This document shows, piece by piece, positions 8,141 through 18,143 of a DNA stretch of 64,000 bases. Source of the DNA: M3007 sp964621185 (GTDB lineage Bacteria > Bacteroidota > Bacteroidia > Chitinophagales > Saprospiraceae); contig CAZULM010000025.1 of NCBI GenBank assembly GCA_964621185.1, forward strand, positions 17,040 through 81,039, written 5' to 3'. Each line of letters starts with the position of its first letter. Position 1 is the stretch's first letter. The notes beneath the pieces are model-generated. The model searched no databases. It was given only the letters and a program-made list of their open reading frames with translations, and had not been told where the DNA came from. The translations under genes were made by a program, and so were the position numbers.

Positions 8141-9082
8141 ATGAAAAAAGTGCTCATCACGGATGATTGCCATCCAATATTGACAGAAGGGTTGACTGAT
8201 TTGGGGTTCGAGTGTGATTACCGGCCAGAAATTTCCCCAGAGGAAACGCTGGGCCTGATTGCTGGGTACGAGGGCTTGATCATCAACAGCAAGATCATTG
8301 TTGACCGGCAATTTCTGGACACGGCAAAAAAGCTCAGGTTTGTTGGGAGGCTTGGTTCGGGGATGGAAATCGTGGACCAGGTGTGTGCGGCTGAAAAAGG
8401 GGTGGCGGTGCTCAGCAGCCCGGAGGGCAACCGCAACGCCGTGGCAGAACAAGCGCTCGGCATGTTGCTTGCGCTGGCCAACAACCTCCACCGCGCCGAC
8501 AGCGAAGTGCGGCAAAATATCTGGCGGCGAGAAGCGAACCGGGGATTTGAGTTGAAAGACCGGACGATCGGGCTCATCGGTTTTGGCCATACGGGCAGCC
8601 AGTTCGCCCGAAAATTGCAAGGGATGGAGATGCGTGTGCTGGCTTACGACAAGTACAAACCAGCGGGATATGAGCAGGAAATGCCCTGGGTTGAAGCGGT
8701 AAATTTGGAAAAAATACAGGCAGAATCAGATATTATAAGCCTGCATTTGCCACTTTCCAGGGAAACGCAATACATTGTGGACGATCTTTTTATCGGCAAT
8801 TGCAAACCGGGTTTCATCCTGATCAACACCGCGCGGGGGAAATGTGTGAAAACGAGCGATTTGATTGCGGGGCTTGCATCGGGAAAGGTCGGCGGCGCTT
8901 GCTTAGATGTGTTTGAAAACGAAAAGCCAAATACCTTCTCTACGCAAGAACACCAAATGTACGCCCAACTCCATCAATTCGAAAACGTGGTACTAAGCCC
9001 CCACGTCGCCGGATGGACCCGAGAATCAAAAAAATTATTGGCCTCAATCTTACTACAAAAAATAACCAACGCCCTAACCTGA
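8141..9082 (+). CDS. D-2-hydroxyacid dehydrogenase (SerA-like phosphoglycerate dehydrogenase family)
   Basis: This 313-residue NAD-dependent dehydrogenase has the Rossmann fingerprint GLIGFGHTGSQFA at about residues 146-158. It also has the substrate-side signature GRLGSGMEIVD, the catalytic Arg in LINTARGKCVKTSDL, and the catalytic His in VVLSPHVAGWTRES. It is the short form without an ACT regulatory domain, so a role in serine biosynthesis is possible but not certain; other 2-hydroxyacids are equally likely. The stop codon is the end of the first AACCTGA unit of a small tandem array that precedes the TonB receptor gene. Confidence 0.85.
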   Translation: MKKVLITDDCHPILTEGLTDLGFECDYRPEISPEETLGLIAGYEGLIINSKIIVDRQFLDTAKKLRFVGRLGSGMEIVDQVCAAEKGVAVLSSPEGNRNAVAEQALGMLLALANNLHRADSEVRQNIWRREANRGFELKDRTIGLIGFGHTGSQFARKLQGMEMRVLAYDKYKPAGYEQEMPWVEAVNLEKIQAESDIISLHLPLSRETQYIVDDLFIGNCKPGFILINTARGKCVKTSDLIAGLASGKVGGACLDVFENEKPNTFSTQEHQMYAQLHQFENVVLSPHVAGWTRESKKLLASILLQKITNALT

Positions 9083-9096
9083 AACCTGAAACCTTA
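9076..9096 (+). repeat. three AACCTGA-like heptamers between the dehydrogenase and the TonB receptor
   Basis: AACCTGA, AACCTGA and AACCTTA follow each other with period 7. The first contains the stop codon of the upstream gene. The array ends 32 bp before the receptor ATG. Confidence 0.6.
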
Positions 9097-9128
9097 TCAT
9101 TCGCAACTATTTACTCAACCACAGTTCT

Positions 9129-12100
9129 ATGGTACGTTCTTTACTCTTAACATTTGCAGTGCTCCTCTGTGCCTTTGGGGTCGCGCTTTCCCAGTCAACA
9201 ACCTATTTGACGGGCAAAGTCGTGGACGACAACAAAGACGCCCTGATCGGAGCCAGCATCAAAGCGCTCAAAGGCGAAGACTTCGTGCGTGGTGCAATAA
9301 CAGACCTTGACGGTAACTTTCGTCTGGCGCTGGATCCTGGCGCTTACGACATAGAGATTACCTACACCGGTTTTCAAACACAGCGTGTCACCAGGGTCCA
9401 GGTGTTGTCTGGAAAACTCAACGTCCTTCCGGATGTCACCATGTCGAACAGCGTCTTGACCGAGGTGGTCATCACCGCGTTCAAGGTGCCGCTCATCGAG
9501 CAGGACAACACTTCCGGCGGGCAGACATTGACCTCTGACCAGATCAAAAACCTGCCCACGCGTAGCGTCAACGCCATTGTGGCCACTACTGCCGGCACCA
9601 CTTCCATCGATGGCGGCGCCATCAACATCAAAGGTTCCCGCTCCAATGCCACGAACTATTACATCGACGGCATCCGGGTATCTGGTTCTGCGCCGCCTGT
9701 GCAGGACATCGAGCAGATTTCTGTCATTACCGGCGGCCTTGGCGCCGAGTATGGCGACGTGACCGGTGGTGTGATCTCCATCATTACCAAAGGCGCCGCC
9801 AGCGAGTACCACGGCACAGTAGAAGCAGAAACCTCCGAAGGGCTCGACCCCTTTGGGTGGCGATTGCTGACCGCCAACGTGAGCGGCCCGCTGCTGCGCA
9901 AAAAACTGGCCGATGGTTCCACCCGCTCCATCGTGGGCTTCCGCCTTTCCGGGCAATACAACTACCAAAAAGATGACCGCCCGCCGGCACTCCCGGTATT
10001 CAGGGCAAAAGACGGCCCGCTTCAAAATGCGATAGAGCATCCCTTGCGTATCCGTAACGGCAGGATCGTGTCCACTGCCGAATCGTTCACCCAGGATAGC
10101 GTCGATACTTACAAATACAACCCGTTCGAAGACCGCACCGACATCGACGTAACGACCAAGCTTGATTTTCGGATCACCGAAAACATCGACTTTAGCATTA
10201 CCGGCACGTACAAAGACGTGCAGAACAAATTCGACCCGGGAGGCTGGCGCTTGCTCAATGCCCAGAACAACCCGACCACCTTCAGCCAGCGCTACCGCGG
10301 CCTGGCACGCTTGCGTCACCGCCTCGGCAGCAACAACCCCGACGAAGCGGACGGTTCCCGTAAAATAGCCATTTCCAATGCCAGCTACCAGATCCAGTTC
10401 GGCTTTGAGCGCGGCATGGGCAACACCGCCGACAAGCGCCACGGCACCAACATCATGGACTACGGCTACATCGGCCGATTTGACTTTGAATATGAACCGA
10501 TCGCAGGGCCTGGCGACGACGGTATCATCCGGCACCTCGACAATTTCGAGCGGTTCACGGGCTATACTGCGGGCACTCAAAACCCTGGTTACGCTGCCTA
10601 CAATGAATTCGCCAACAAGGAGTTTTATAGCTCTTACCTGGCACAGAATGGAATCTTTTCCGATACCTATGACGACATCTGGTCGGGGATGTACCCCAAT
10701 GTCAACCTCCTTTACAACTCCTACAACAAAAACGAGGCAGACATCTTGACCATCAATGCGTCTGCAGCTTTCGACCTGAAATTGGGCAAAAGCGGGGTGC
10801 ACAACATCCAGTTTGGCCTGCTGAACGAGCAGCGCACCGAGCGCAACTGGACGGTAGCGCCGCGCGGCTTGTGGAACCTCGCCGCCCAAACCGCCAACAT
10901 CCATTTCAACGGCCTCGATACCACACGTATCATCGGTCGATTCTGGGACGATCGCTGGAGCCCGATCATTGGCGATTCCATCGACCAGTTCGCCAATGCG
11001 GTGGTGGATATCCCCGACAAGAAGTTTTACAGGAAACTGCGCGAAGGCCTCGGCCTCAACATCGACGACTGGGTGAATGTCAATGGTTTGGACCCGAGCC
11101 AGCTCAGCCTCGACATGTTCGGCGCGCGCGAGCTCAACGACCAGGGCCTGATCGGCTACTACGGCTACGATTACCTGGGCAACAAGCTGGAAAACGGCAT
11201 CACGTTCAAAGATTTCTTTACCAGTACGGATAAAGATGGGGTGCGCGATTTCCCTGTGGCCCCGCTTCAGCCCCTGTACCAGGCAGCCTTTATCAAGGAT
11301 AAGTTTACCTTCAACAAAATGATTTTCAGCTTGGGCATGCGCGTGGAGCGCTTCGACCTGAACACAAAAGTCATGAAGGATATCTACTCCCTTTATCAGA
11401 TCATGGACGCCAAAACGGCTTATGCCACCGTGCCGCTGGGCACCCGCCCTGCCAACGTCGGCGATGATTTCAAAGTGTATGTTACCGGCCCCAACTCCAC
11501 AGAGGTAAAGGCATTCCGCAACGGCAACACCTGGTATTTTGCAGACGGTACCCAGGCCAACGACGGCAACGTGATCTTTGGCGGCGGCGTCGTGACCCCA
11601 CTGTTGCTCGACACCGTAAAAGGCGACAACATCATCGACCCGCGTTTCGACCCAGACAATTCCTTCGAGGACTACACGCCTCAAGTGAACTGGCTGCCGC
11701 GCTTGGCATTCTCCTTCCCGATCAACGAAGACGCGAACTTTTTTGCCCACTACGACATTCTGGTGCAGCGCCCGCCCAGCAACTGGCAGATGACGCCCCT
11801 GAATTACGTGTATTTCTATACACCAGGCCGCACTCCTGGCAACAACGCGAACTTGCTGCCGGAACGCGTGGTGGACTATGAAGTTGGCTTCCAGCAGAAG
11901 CTGAACCAAAATTCTGCCATCAAATTTTCCGCGTATTACCGCGAGCAAAGGGATATGATCCAGAGCCGCTTGATACAGTACGTGCCGGTGATTGGTCGCT
12001 ATGAAACTTATGGCAACATCGACTTTGGTACGGTGAAAGGCTTTACCTGGCAATACGACCTGCGCCGCACCCTGAACACAGAACTCCGCCTGGCTTATAC

Positions 12101-12731
12101 CCTGCAGTTCGCCGATGCAACCGGTTCTGGCGCCGATTCGCAGCGCGGCCTCACCCGCCTTGGCAACCTCCGCAACCTGTTCCCGCTCGATTTTGACGAG
12201 CGCCACAACCTGAGCGCCATCATCGACTACCGCTACGACGAGGGCAAGCGTTACAACGGCCCGCGTATCGGCAACAAGGACATCCTCGCCAACTTTGGCG
12301 TAAACGTACAGGTGGCAGCCGCTTCTGGCCGCCCTTATACGGCAACCCTGCGCCCCCAACAGTTTGGCGGCAGCGGCACCCTTGGCGCCATCAACGCGAA
12401 CCGCCTGCCATGGCGTTTCAATGCCGATGTGCGCGTTGACAAAACATTCACCCTGTCGAAAGAAGGGAAAAAGCCTATAGGCCTTAATGTTTACCTGCGT
12501 GTTTCCAATGTGTTGAACCGCAAAAATATTTTGAACGTCTATACAGCTACTGGCTCCCCTACAGACGATGGCTATTTGGCAACAGCAGAAGGCCAAACGG
12601 TGCTGAATAACCTGATAACACAAGGCTCCAACCAACAAGCTTTCCTTGACGCATACTCCTGGAGGGTGCGCAATCCGGGGAACTTCACGCTCCCACGCCG
12701 TATTTATGTTGGCGCGGCTTTACAATTCTAA
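9129..12731 (+). CDS. TonB-dependent outer-membrane receptor with CarboxypepD regulatory-like domain
   Basis: This 1200-residue protein starts with the signal MVRSLLLTFAVLLCAFGVAL. An N-terminal carboxypeptidase-regulatory-like fold follows (TGKVVDDNKDALIGASIKAL, then ITDLDGNFRLALDPG). A plug domain comes next, with TSGGQTLTSDQIKNLPTRSV and GGLGAEYGDVTGGVISIITK. The rest is a long beta barrel ending in the aromatic-terminated strand RRIYVGAALQF. Such receptors take up ligands, or in some T9SS systems act with secreted partners, using TonB energy. There is no SusD gene next to it. Instead it is followed 51 bp later by a giant secreted protein and then a PorV-like protein, which suggests one functional unit. 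Confidence 0.93.
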   Translation: MVRSLLLTFAVLLCAFGVALSQSTTYLTGKVVDDNKDALIGASIKALKGEDFVRGAITDLDGNFRLALDPGAYDIEITYTGFQTQRVTRVQVLSGKLNVLPDVTMSNSVLTEVVITAFKVPLIEQDNTSGGQTLTSDQIKNLPTRSVNAIVATTAGTTSIDGGAINIKGSRSNATNYYIDGIRVSGSAPPVQDIEQISVITGGLGAEYGDVTGGVISIITKGAASEYHGTVEAETSEGLDPFGWRLLTANVSGPLLRKKLADGSTRSIVGFRLSGQYNYQKDDRPPALPVFRAKDGPLQNAIEHPLRIRNGRIVSTAESFTQDSVDTYKYNPFEDRTDIDVTTKLDFRITENIDFSITGTYKDVQNKFDPGGWRLLNAQNNPTTFSQRYRGLARLRHRLGSNNPDEADGSRKIAISNASYQIQFGFERGMGNTADKRHGTNIMDYGYIGRFDFEYEPIAGPGDDGIIRHLDNFERFTGYTAGTQNPGYAAYNEFANKEFYSSYLAQNGIFSDTYDDIWSGMYPNVNLLYNSYNKNEADILTINASAAFDLKLGKSGVHNIQFGLLNEQRTERNWTVAPRGLWNLAAQTANIHFNGLDTTRIIGRFWDDRWSPIIGDSIDQFANAVVDIPDKKFYRKLREGLGLNIDDWVNVNGLDPSQLSLDMFGARELNDQGLIGYYGYDYLGNKLENGITFKDFFTSTDKDGVRDFPVAPLQPLYQAAFIKDKFTFNKMIFSLGMRVERFDLNTKVMKDIYSLYQIMDAKTAYATVPLGTRPANVGDDFKVYVTGPNSTEVKAFRNGNTWYFADGTQANDGNVIFGGGVVTPLLLDTVKGDNIIDPRFDPDNSFEDYTPQVNWLPRLAFSFPINEDANFFAHYDILVQRPPSNWQMTPLNYVYFYTPGRTPGNNANLLPERVVDYEVGFQQKLNQNSAIKFSAYYREQRDMIQSRLIQYVPVIGRYETYGNIDFGTVKGFTWQYDLRRTLNTELRLAYTLQFADATGSGADSQRGLTRLGNLRNLFPLDFDERHNLSAIIDYRYDEGKRYNGPRIGNKDILANFGVNVQVAAASGRPYTATLRPQQFGGSGTLGAINANRLPWRFNADVRVDKTFTLSKEGKKPIGLNVYLRVSNVLNRKNILNVYTATGSPTDDGYLATAEGQTVLNNLITQGSNQQAFLDAYSWRVRNPGNFTLPRRIYVGAALQF

Positions 12732-12782
12732 TGCCTTTTACACAAACTACAAATAAATTTTTCACCATAAAAAAATAAAATC

Positions 12783-15700
12783 ATGCGTACATACAGACTT
12801 TGGATAGCGTTCTTGCTGGCCTTCGTCGCTTTGGGCGTTTCGGCAAGGAACAACCCAAATGACCGAAAAGCCTCCAAGTCGGCAAAGGCTCAATACCGCG
12901 ATGTATGCGCCAACTCTCAATCGCAAATCGACCAGGACATCAACAACGTCCGCGCGCGCTTGCTGGGTGGTGGCGACTGCTGGTGGGACTTCACTGATGG
13001 CCGTTACATCGTGCCAAAAGTGGACGTTTCTACAGGCCAACAAGAAGTTTCTTCCCTTTTTGCAGGCTCTGTTTGGCTCGGGGGCGTTGACCCGGCAAAA
13101 AATTTGAAACTTGCATGCCAGGACTACCGCAGCGGCTCGAACAACGAGTTTTGGCCTGGCCCCCTGACGGAACTGGGTATCACAGAGCAGTTTACCTGCG
13201 ACAACTGGGACCGCCACTTCAAAGTGACAGGCGAGGAAATCCGCAAGCACCTGTCTAACCTTTCTAAAGGCGACCTCAACCCTTCGAATATCCCGCGCGG
13301 GCTGAGGGGCTGGCCGGCCAAAGGCAACCCCTATTTCGTGGATGTCTGGGGCTTCGACCTTCCTTTCACCCAACAAGCCCTTGCAGGCTTTTTCGACAAG
13401 GATGACGACGGACTGTACGATCCGCTGAAAGGCGACTACCCTTCTATTGAAATCCGTGGCTGTGCGCTGGACAAGTATCCGGATGAAATGATATTTTGGA
13501 TATACAACGACCATGGCGGTGGCCAGCCGCACGGCAATACCAACGGTAAAGCCATCCAAATGGAGGTGCAGGTGCAAGCGTTCGGATATCAAACCACCGA
13601 CGAGCTGAACGACATGACCTTCCAGCGCTACAAACTGATCAACCGCGCGACCGAACGCATCGACTCCACTTTCTTTGCCATGTGGACCGACCCTGACCTG
13701 GGTTGCCACCTCGACGACTATATTGGTTGCGATACCACTAAAGACTTGATGTACGTGTACAACCAAGATGGGGTCGACGGCGATCCCGGCGCAACTTGCG
13801 GCGGAGTACCCACCTATGGCGACAAGGTTCCAATCCTGGGCGTTGACTATTTCCGTGGGCCGCTTGATTCTACCGGAGCGGAGCTGCCGATGTCTTCTTT
13901 TGTCTATTACAACAATTCAATTGGCCCGCAAAACCCGGCTACGACCGACCCGAATGCTCCGCTGGAGTTCTACCAATACCTCACCGGCTACTGGAAAGAC
14001 CGCACGCCATTTACTTATGGCGGAAACGGTTATGGTGGTACCCAACCCATAAAATTTGCCTTCACCGAGCCACCAAACGATCCTAACGGCTGGAGCATGT
14101 GCAAAGCTAACGTGACTTATGGCGACCGCCGTACCCTCCAGGCATCAGGGCCATTTACCCTGCTCCCAGGTGCCGTAAACGAGCTGATTATTGGTGTGCC
14201 TTGGGTGCCAGACATCCCTGGTCAATGCTCGGCAGACATGGAAGGCCTTTTCCGCGCCGACAAGCTGGCGCAAGGCCTTTTCGACAACTGCTTCGAGGTG
14301 CTGAACGGCCCTGATGCGCCTGACGCTGATTGGGTAGAGCTTAACCGCGAGATTATCGTCGTTCTGACCAACAACTCCGACCCGGCAGTGAACAACAATG
14401 CAGGCGAGAACTATTCCGAGCCGGATTTCTTGGCGCCAGACTCCTTGAAAAACCACCCGGACCCAGCAGTGCGCGAATCCATCAACTACAAATTCGAGGG
14501 ATACAAGATTTATCAGTTGAAAGACCCCAACGTCTCCGCAGCTGACTATGAAAACCCTGATCGCTCCAGGCTGATTTACCAGGTTGACGTAAAAAACAAT
14601 ATCGGTAAAATCTACAACTGGACGGAAATGCCCAATCCCAGCGACCCTACGAGAAAACTGTTCACCCCGCAACTGGTGGCAGAAGGTCAGGACCTGGGCA
14701 TTCGCCATACCTTCAGCATGAAGGAAGACAGGTTCGCCACAGGCAACGACAAGCGGCTGATCAACCACAAAAAATATTACTATGTTGTTATTGCCTACGG
14801 CTATAACAACTACGGAACATTCGATCCATTCTCCCAGCCAGTGTCGGGCCAGCAACGCCCTTACCTGCCAGGCCGCTTGAATGTTGAAGTGAAAACCGTT
14901 ATCCCACGCCCGATTGTGGACGTGGCGCTCAACTCAGCCTACGGCGATGGCGTTCAAATAACCCGCCTTGAAGGCGCCGGTGTCGGGGGCAATTTTGTGG
15001 ACATAGACGACGATACCCGCGCGCGCTTGTTCCAGCCCAATTTCGACAGCACCCTGACCTACAAAAATGGCCGTGGCCCGCTCAACGTTACCATCTTCAA
15101 CCCATTTGAAGTAAAGGACGGCGAGTATGAACTGGAGCTCGTTGACGGCAACATGTCGGACAATATGCTCGCCGCCGATGCGCGCTGGAACCTGCGAAAA
15201 TTGCCCGACGGGCAGATCATCGCCTCTGAAAAGTCCATCGACAAGATCAACGAACAGGTGGTGCTCGAATATGGCTTCTCTGTCACCATCGCCCAAACCG
15301 GGGAGCCTGGCCAAAAGCGCGATGACAGAAATGGCGGGATCGGCGCTGAAATTGAATACCAGAACCCCGACCAACCCTGGCTTGTAGGTATTCCAGACCG
15401 GGATGGCGACAATATCTTCAACTTTGTGAAAACCAGCCCGCTGGAGCCTGACGCCAACATTGATCCCAAACAAGGTTTGAGCACATTGGGCGATGGCTTC
15501 TTCGTGCCATACCCATTGTGCGATTGGCGCAACCAGTTCAGCAACACGCCAAACTACATCATATCGCCGGCTTGGTCTGACAAGAACTCGTTCAACGGGA
15601 GCGCCTTGGGCAATGACGGTGCCCGCGCCAACCTGTTGGCCGCACTGCCAAACGTCGATATCGTATTCACCAGCGACAAGAGCAAGTGGAGCCGCTGCGT

Positions 15701-16859
15701 CATCATCGAAAGCGCCAGCTATCCGTACACCAGCGTCGCACCGACCGAGTATCCGAAGTTCCCGGGATTTGCGACGGAGGGCGACCCCGCCACCCCGACC
15801 AAAATAAGGGGAATGTTTGATGTCCGCTATGCACTGTCCGTTGGGAAAGAAGACGCCAACGGCGACGGACTGCCCGACCCGGATGGCGCCGTAGAGCCAG
15901 ATGTTTTGGTCAATCCAAACGGCACTACAGTGAACAACTCCAAGAAAGGGCAGCCGCTGCGCGGCATGGGCTGGTTCCCAGGTTACGCTGTGGATGTGGA
16001 AACAGGCCGCAGGCTCAATGTGTTCTTTGGTGAAAACTCCTGCTATTCAAAAGCCAACGACCCAAGCTACACCGGCCGCGACATGATGTGGAACCCGACG
16101 AGCGCTACCTTCAGGGCAGGCTTCGACCCGGGGCCCACCACGCCAATCAATTATTACGACTGGCAGCTTGGTGGCCAACACTGGGTGTATGTGACCAACA
16201 CGACCTACGACGAGTGCGCCTACCTGCGTTGGGGCTTCTCGCCAGAGCTGAGCTCCAGCCCGACAGCCAAAATCGCACGCATCAAGCAAATCGCATGGGC
16301 GGGGATGTTGTTCGGTTCGGATGTCGCCCCGCTCCGCTCTTATGCCGACGGCTTGATTCCGCGGAACAACGATGCCATTATAAAGCTTCGTGTTGACAAC
16401 TCATACCAGACTTGGTTCAGCGACAGCGACCCGCAGAAGCGTAAAATCGGGCACCCGCGCTACCGCTTCAAAATCGAAGGCCGTGGCCGCCAGGACTTGA
16501 ATTCCGTACAGGTGGAAAACGCACTGGATTCCGTGAAGGTTGTCCCCAACCCTTATTATGGCTTCTCCCAGTACGAAACCTCTCAGTTCAGCCAGAACGT
16601 GAAGATCAGCAACTTGCCGGGCAGGTGCAAAGTCACGATCTACTCCTTAGATGGAAAATTCATCCGGCAGTACAACCGGAACGAACAGTACGAGGCTTAC
16701 AACCAAATTGCGCCCGATGTGGAATGGGACCTGAAAAACAGCAAAGGCATCCCGGTTGCCAGCGGTGTTTACCTGATCCATATAAACGCGCCGGGCATGG
16801 GCGAACGAACCGTCAAATGGTTTGGCATCGCCCGACAATTTGACCCGTCGGGGCTTTAA
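12783..16859 (+). CDS. giant secreted protein with T9SS-type C-terminal sorting domain
   Basis: This 1358-residue protein has a signal peptide (MRTYRLWIAFLLAFVALGVS). It carries an acidic Ca-binding-like loop (DKDDDGLYDPLKGDYP), many DPD/DGDG-type loops (NGDGLPDPDG, DRDGDNIF), and aromatic-rich repeats. The last 90 residues have the layout of a type A T9SS sorting domain: VKVVPNPYYGFS, then VTIYSLDGKFIRQY and GIPVASGVYLIHI. It extends about 25 residues past the usual end (ERTVKWFGIARQFDPSGL). It is probably exported by T9SS to the cell surface. No enzymatic domain was recognised. It lies between a TonB receptor and a PorV homologue, which fits a dedicated cargo. Confidence 0.8.
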   Translation: MRTYRLWIAFLLAFVALGVSARNNPNDRKASKSAKAQYRDVCANSQSQIDQDINNVRARLLGGGDCWWDFTDGRYIVPKVDVSTGQQEVSSLFAGSVWLGGVDPAKNLKLACQDYRSGSNNEFWPGPLTELGITEQFTCDNWDRHFKVTGEEIRKHLSNLSKGDLNPSNIPRGLRGWPAKGNPYFVDVWGFDLPFTQQALAGFFDKDDDGLYDPLKGDYPSIEIRGCALDKYPDEMIFWIYNDHGGGQPHGNTNGKAIQMEVQVQAFGYQTTDELNDMTFQRYKLINRATERIDSTFFAMWTDPDLGCHLDDYIGCDTTKDLMYVYNQDGVDGDPGATCGGVPTYGDKVPILGVDYFRGPLDSTGAELPMSSFVYYNNSIGPQNPATTDPNAPLEFYQYLTGYWKDRTPFTYGGNGYGGTQPIKFAFTEPPNDPNGWSMCKANVTYGDRRTLQASGPFTLLPGAVNELIIGVPWVPDIPGQCSADMEGLFRADKLAQGLFDNCFEVLNGPDAPDADWVELNREIIVVLTNNSDPAVNNNAGENYSEPDFLAPDSLKNHPDPAVRESINYKFEGYKIYQLKDPNVSAADYENPDRSRLIYQVDVKNNIGKIYNWTEMPNPSDPTRKLFTPQLVAEGQDLGIRHTFSMKEDRFATGNDKRLINHKKYYYVVIAYGYNNYGTFDPFSQPVSGQQRPYLPGRLNVEVKTVIPRPIVDVALNSAYGDGVQITRLEGAGVGGNFVDIDDDTRARLFQPNFDSTLTYKNGRGPLNVTIFNPFEVKDGEYELELVDGNMSDNMLAADARWNLRKLPDGQIIASEKSIDKINEQVVLEYGFSVTIAQTGEPGQKRDDRNGGIGAEIEYQNPDQPWLVGIPDRDGDNIFNFVKTSPLEPDANIDPKQGLSTLGDGFFVPYPLCDWRNQFSNTPNYIISPAWSDKNSFNGSALGNDGARANLLAALPNVDIVFTSDKSKWSRCVIIESASYPYTSVAPTEYPKFPGFATEGDPATPTKIRGMFDVRYALSVGKEDANGDGLPDPDGAVEPDVLVNPNGTTVNNSKKGQPLRGMGWFPGYAVDVETGRRLNVFFGENSCYSKANDPSYTGRDMMWNPTSATFRAGFDPGPTTPINYYDWQLGGQHWVYVTNTTYDECAYLRWGFSPELSSSPTAKIARIKQIAWAGMLFGSDVAPLRSYADGLIPRNNDAIIKLRVDNSYQTWFSDSDPQKRKIGHPRYRFKIEGRGRQDLNSVQVENALDSVKVVPNPYYGFSQYETSQFSQNVKISNLPGRCKVTIYSLDGKFIRQYNRNEQYEAYNQIAPDVEWDLKNSKGIPVASGVYLIHINAPGMGERTVKWFGIARQFDPSGL

Positions 16860-16873
16860 CGGACTTCAATAGC

Positions 16874-16913
16874 GAGGTTGCCGCAATTGCTTCGGGCAAT
16901 TTGCGGCAACCTC
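16874..16913 (+). promoter_or_regulatory. strong intra-operon hairpin
   Basis: GAGGTTGCCGCAATTGC pairs with GCAATTTGCGGCAACCTC across a TTCGG loop with one bulged base. No T-run follows. It lies between the giant protein gene and the PorV-like gene, so it may stabilise or partly terminate the upstream message rather than end the operon. Confidence 0.6.
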
Positions 16914-16945
16914 CTTATCAATCAAAAATTCAACTTCTATCGACA

Positions 16946-17986
16946 ATGAAGAAATTATACAATTTCCTTTGCTTCACGATGGTTTCGGGGTTGGCCTTCG
17001 CCGGCAACCCCGACCGTCAGGGTGAAGCTGGCGCCAACCAATTGCTCATCAACCCCTGGGCGCGTTGTGCCGGACTTCATGCGATGAACACTGCCAGCAC
17101 CGATGGGGCGGAGGCCATGTACCTCAATGTGGCTGGGCTTTCCCGCATCAACAAAACCCAGATTCAACTCGGACATACCCGTTACATTGCCGACATCAAC
17201 CTCAATGCCCTGGGGTTTGCTCAAAAAATCGGCAAGGGGGGGGGCGTGTTTGGCATTAGCCTGGTAGCCCTTGATCTGGGCGACTTTGATTACACCACCG
17301 AAGACGTGCCAGAAGGCTCCGGCGCAGTGTACAGCCCTTCGTATTTCAACATGGGCTTGTCTTACTCCCATTTGTTCAGCAACAAAGTGTCTGTTGGCAT
17401 AACCGCCAAAATCGTGAACGAGTCGATTTCCAACGTTGCCGCAAGGGCTTTTGCACTCGATGCGGGCGTTCAATACGTTACTGGGGAAGACGACAACTTC
17501 AAGTTCGGCATTTCGCTGCGCAATGTAGGCAGCAAAATGCGCTACGGCGGCGAGGGCCTCTCAAAAGGCCGACCCAACCCAGGCCCAACCTTCGTGTACA
17601 ACAACACCTACTACGAGCGCTCTGCAGCTTATGAATTGCCCTCCCAGCTGAACATCGGCGCCTCTTACGACTGGCTACTGGGCAAAACCAACCGCTTGAG
17701 CTTGCTGGGCAATTTCACTTCCAACGCCTTTTCCCGCGACCAATTGGGCGCAGGCTTGGAGCTGAACGTGCGCAAAACCTTTGGATTCCGGGTGGGCTAC
17801 AAATATGAGCTCGACGCCCCTGTCGGTAGCGACCAAGCTACCATCGACAACGGCCTCAGCGCGGGCCTCTCCTTCACGGTGCCCGTGCGCAAGGGTTCGG
17901 ATACCCGCCTTTCTTTTGACTATGCCTATCGCCAGACTTCTATCTTCAACGGGATACACAATTTGGGGCTCAGACTCGATTTGTAA
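16946..17986 (+). CDS. PorV/PorQ-family outer-membrane protein
   Basis: This 346-residue protein starts at the ATG at 16946 with the signal MKKLYNFLCFTMVSGLAFA. It then shows the PorV-family opening: GANQLLINPWARCAGLHAMN, AEAMYLNVAGLSRI, and the barrel strands ADINLNALGFAQKI. The C-terminus (YRQTSIFNGIHNLGLRLDL) is an aromatic-ended barrel strand. PorV carries T9SS cargo from the SprA/Sov translocon to the attachment complex. Its place directly after a cargo-like gene suggests it serves that cargo. A Rho-independent terminator follows at 18051. Confidence 0.88.
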   Translation: MKKLYNFLCFTMVSGLAFAGNPDRQGEAGANQLLINPWARCAGLHAMNTASTDGAEAMYLNVAGLSRINKTQIQLGHTRYIADINLNALGFAQKIGKGGGVFGISLVALDLGDFDYTTEDVPEGSGAVYSPSYFNMGLSYSHLFSNKVSVGITAKIVNESISNVAARAFALDAGVQYVTGEDDNFKFGISLRNVGSKMRYGGEGLSKGRPNPGPTFVYNNTYYERSAAYELPSQLNIGASYDWLLGKTNRLSLLGNFTSNAFSRDQLGAGLELNVRKTFGFRVGYKYELDAPVGSDQATIDNGLSAGLSFTVPVRKGSDTRLSFDYAYRQTSIFNGIHNLGLRLDL

Positions 17987-18050
17987 AGATTTGTGCCGAT
18001 AAACCCTTTGGGTTTTGTCAGAAGTCAATACCTTTGTAACAATAAATAAA

Positions 18051-18096
18051 TGCAGGAACGTTTTTGACCCCGGTCAGGAACGTTCCTGCATTTTTC
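18051..18096 (+). terminator. Rho-independent terminator after the PorV-like gene
   Basis: TGCAGGAACGT pairs with ACGTTCCTGCA around an inner GACCCCGGTC loop, followed by TTTTT. It closes the receptor/secreted protein/PorV unit. Confidence 0.8.
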
Positions 18097-18143
18097 TGCT
18101 ATAGCGGCAGGATCGCATTTTTATCACATAGAAAAGAAGCATT

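Noticed and set aside
9195..12638. A 1147-codon open frame antisense to the TonB receptor
   Set aside because: It has no recognisable domain, its composition is that of a reverse-frame shadow of GC-biased third positions, and the sense gene is clearly coding.
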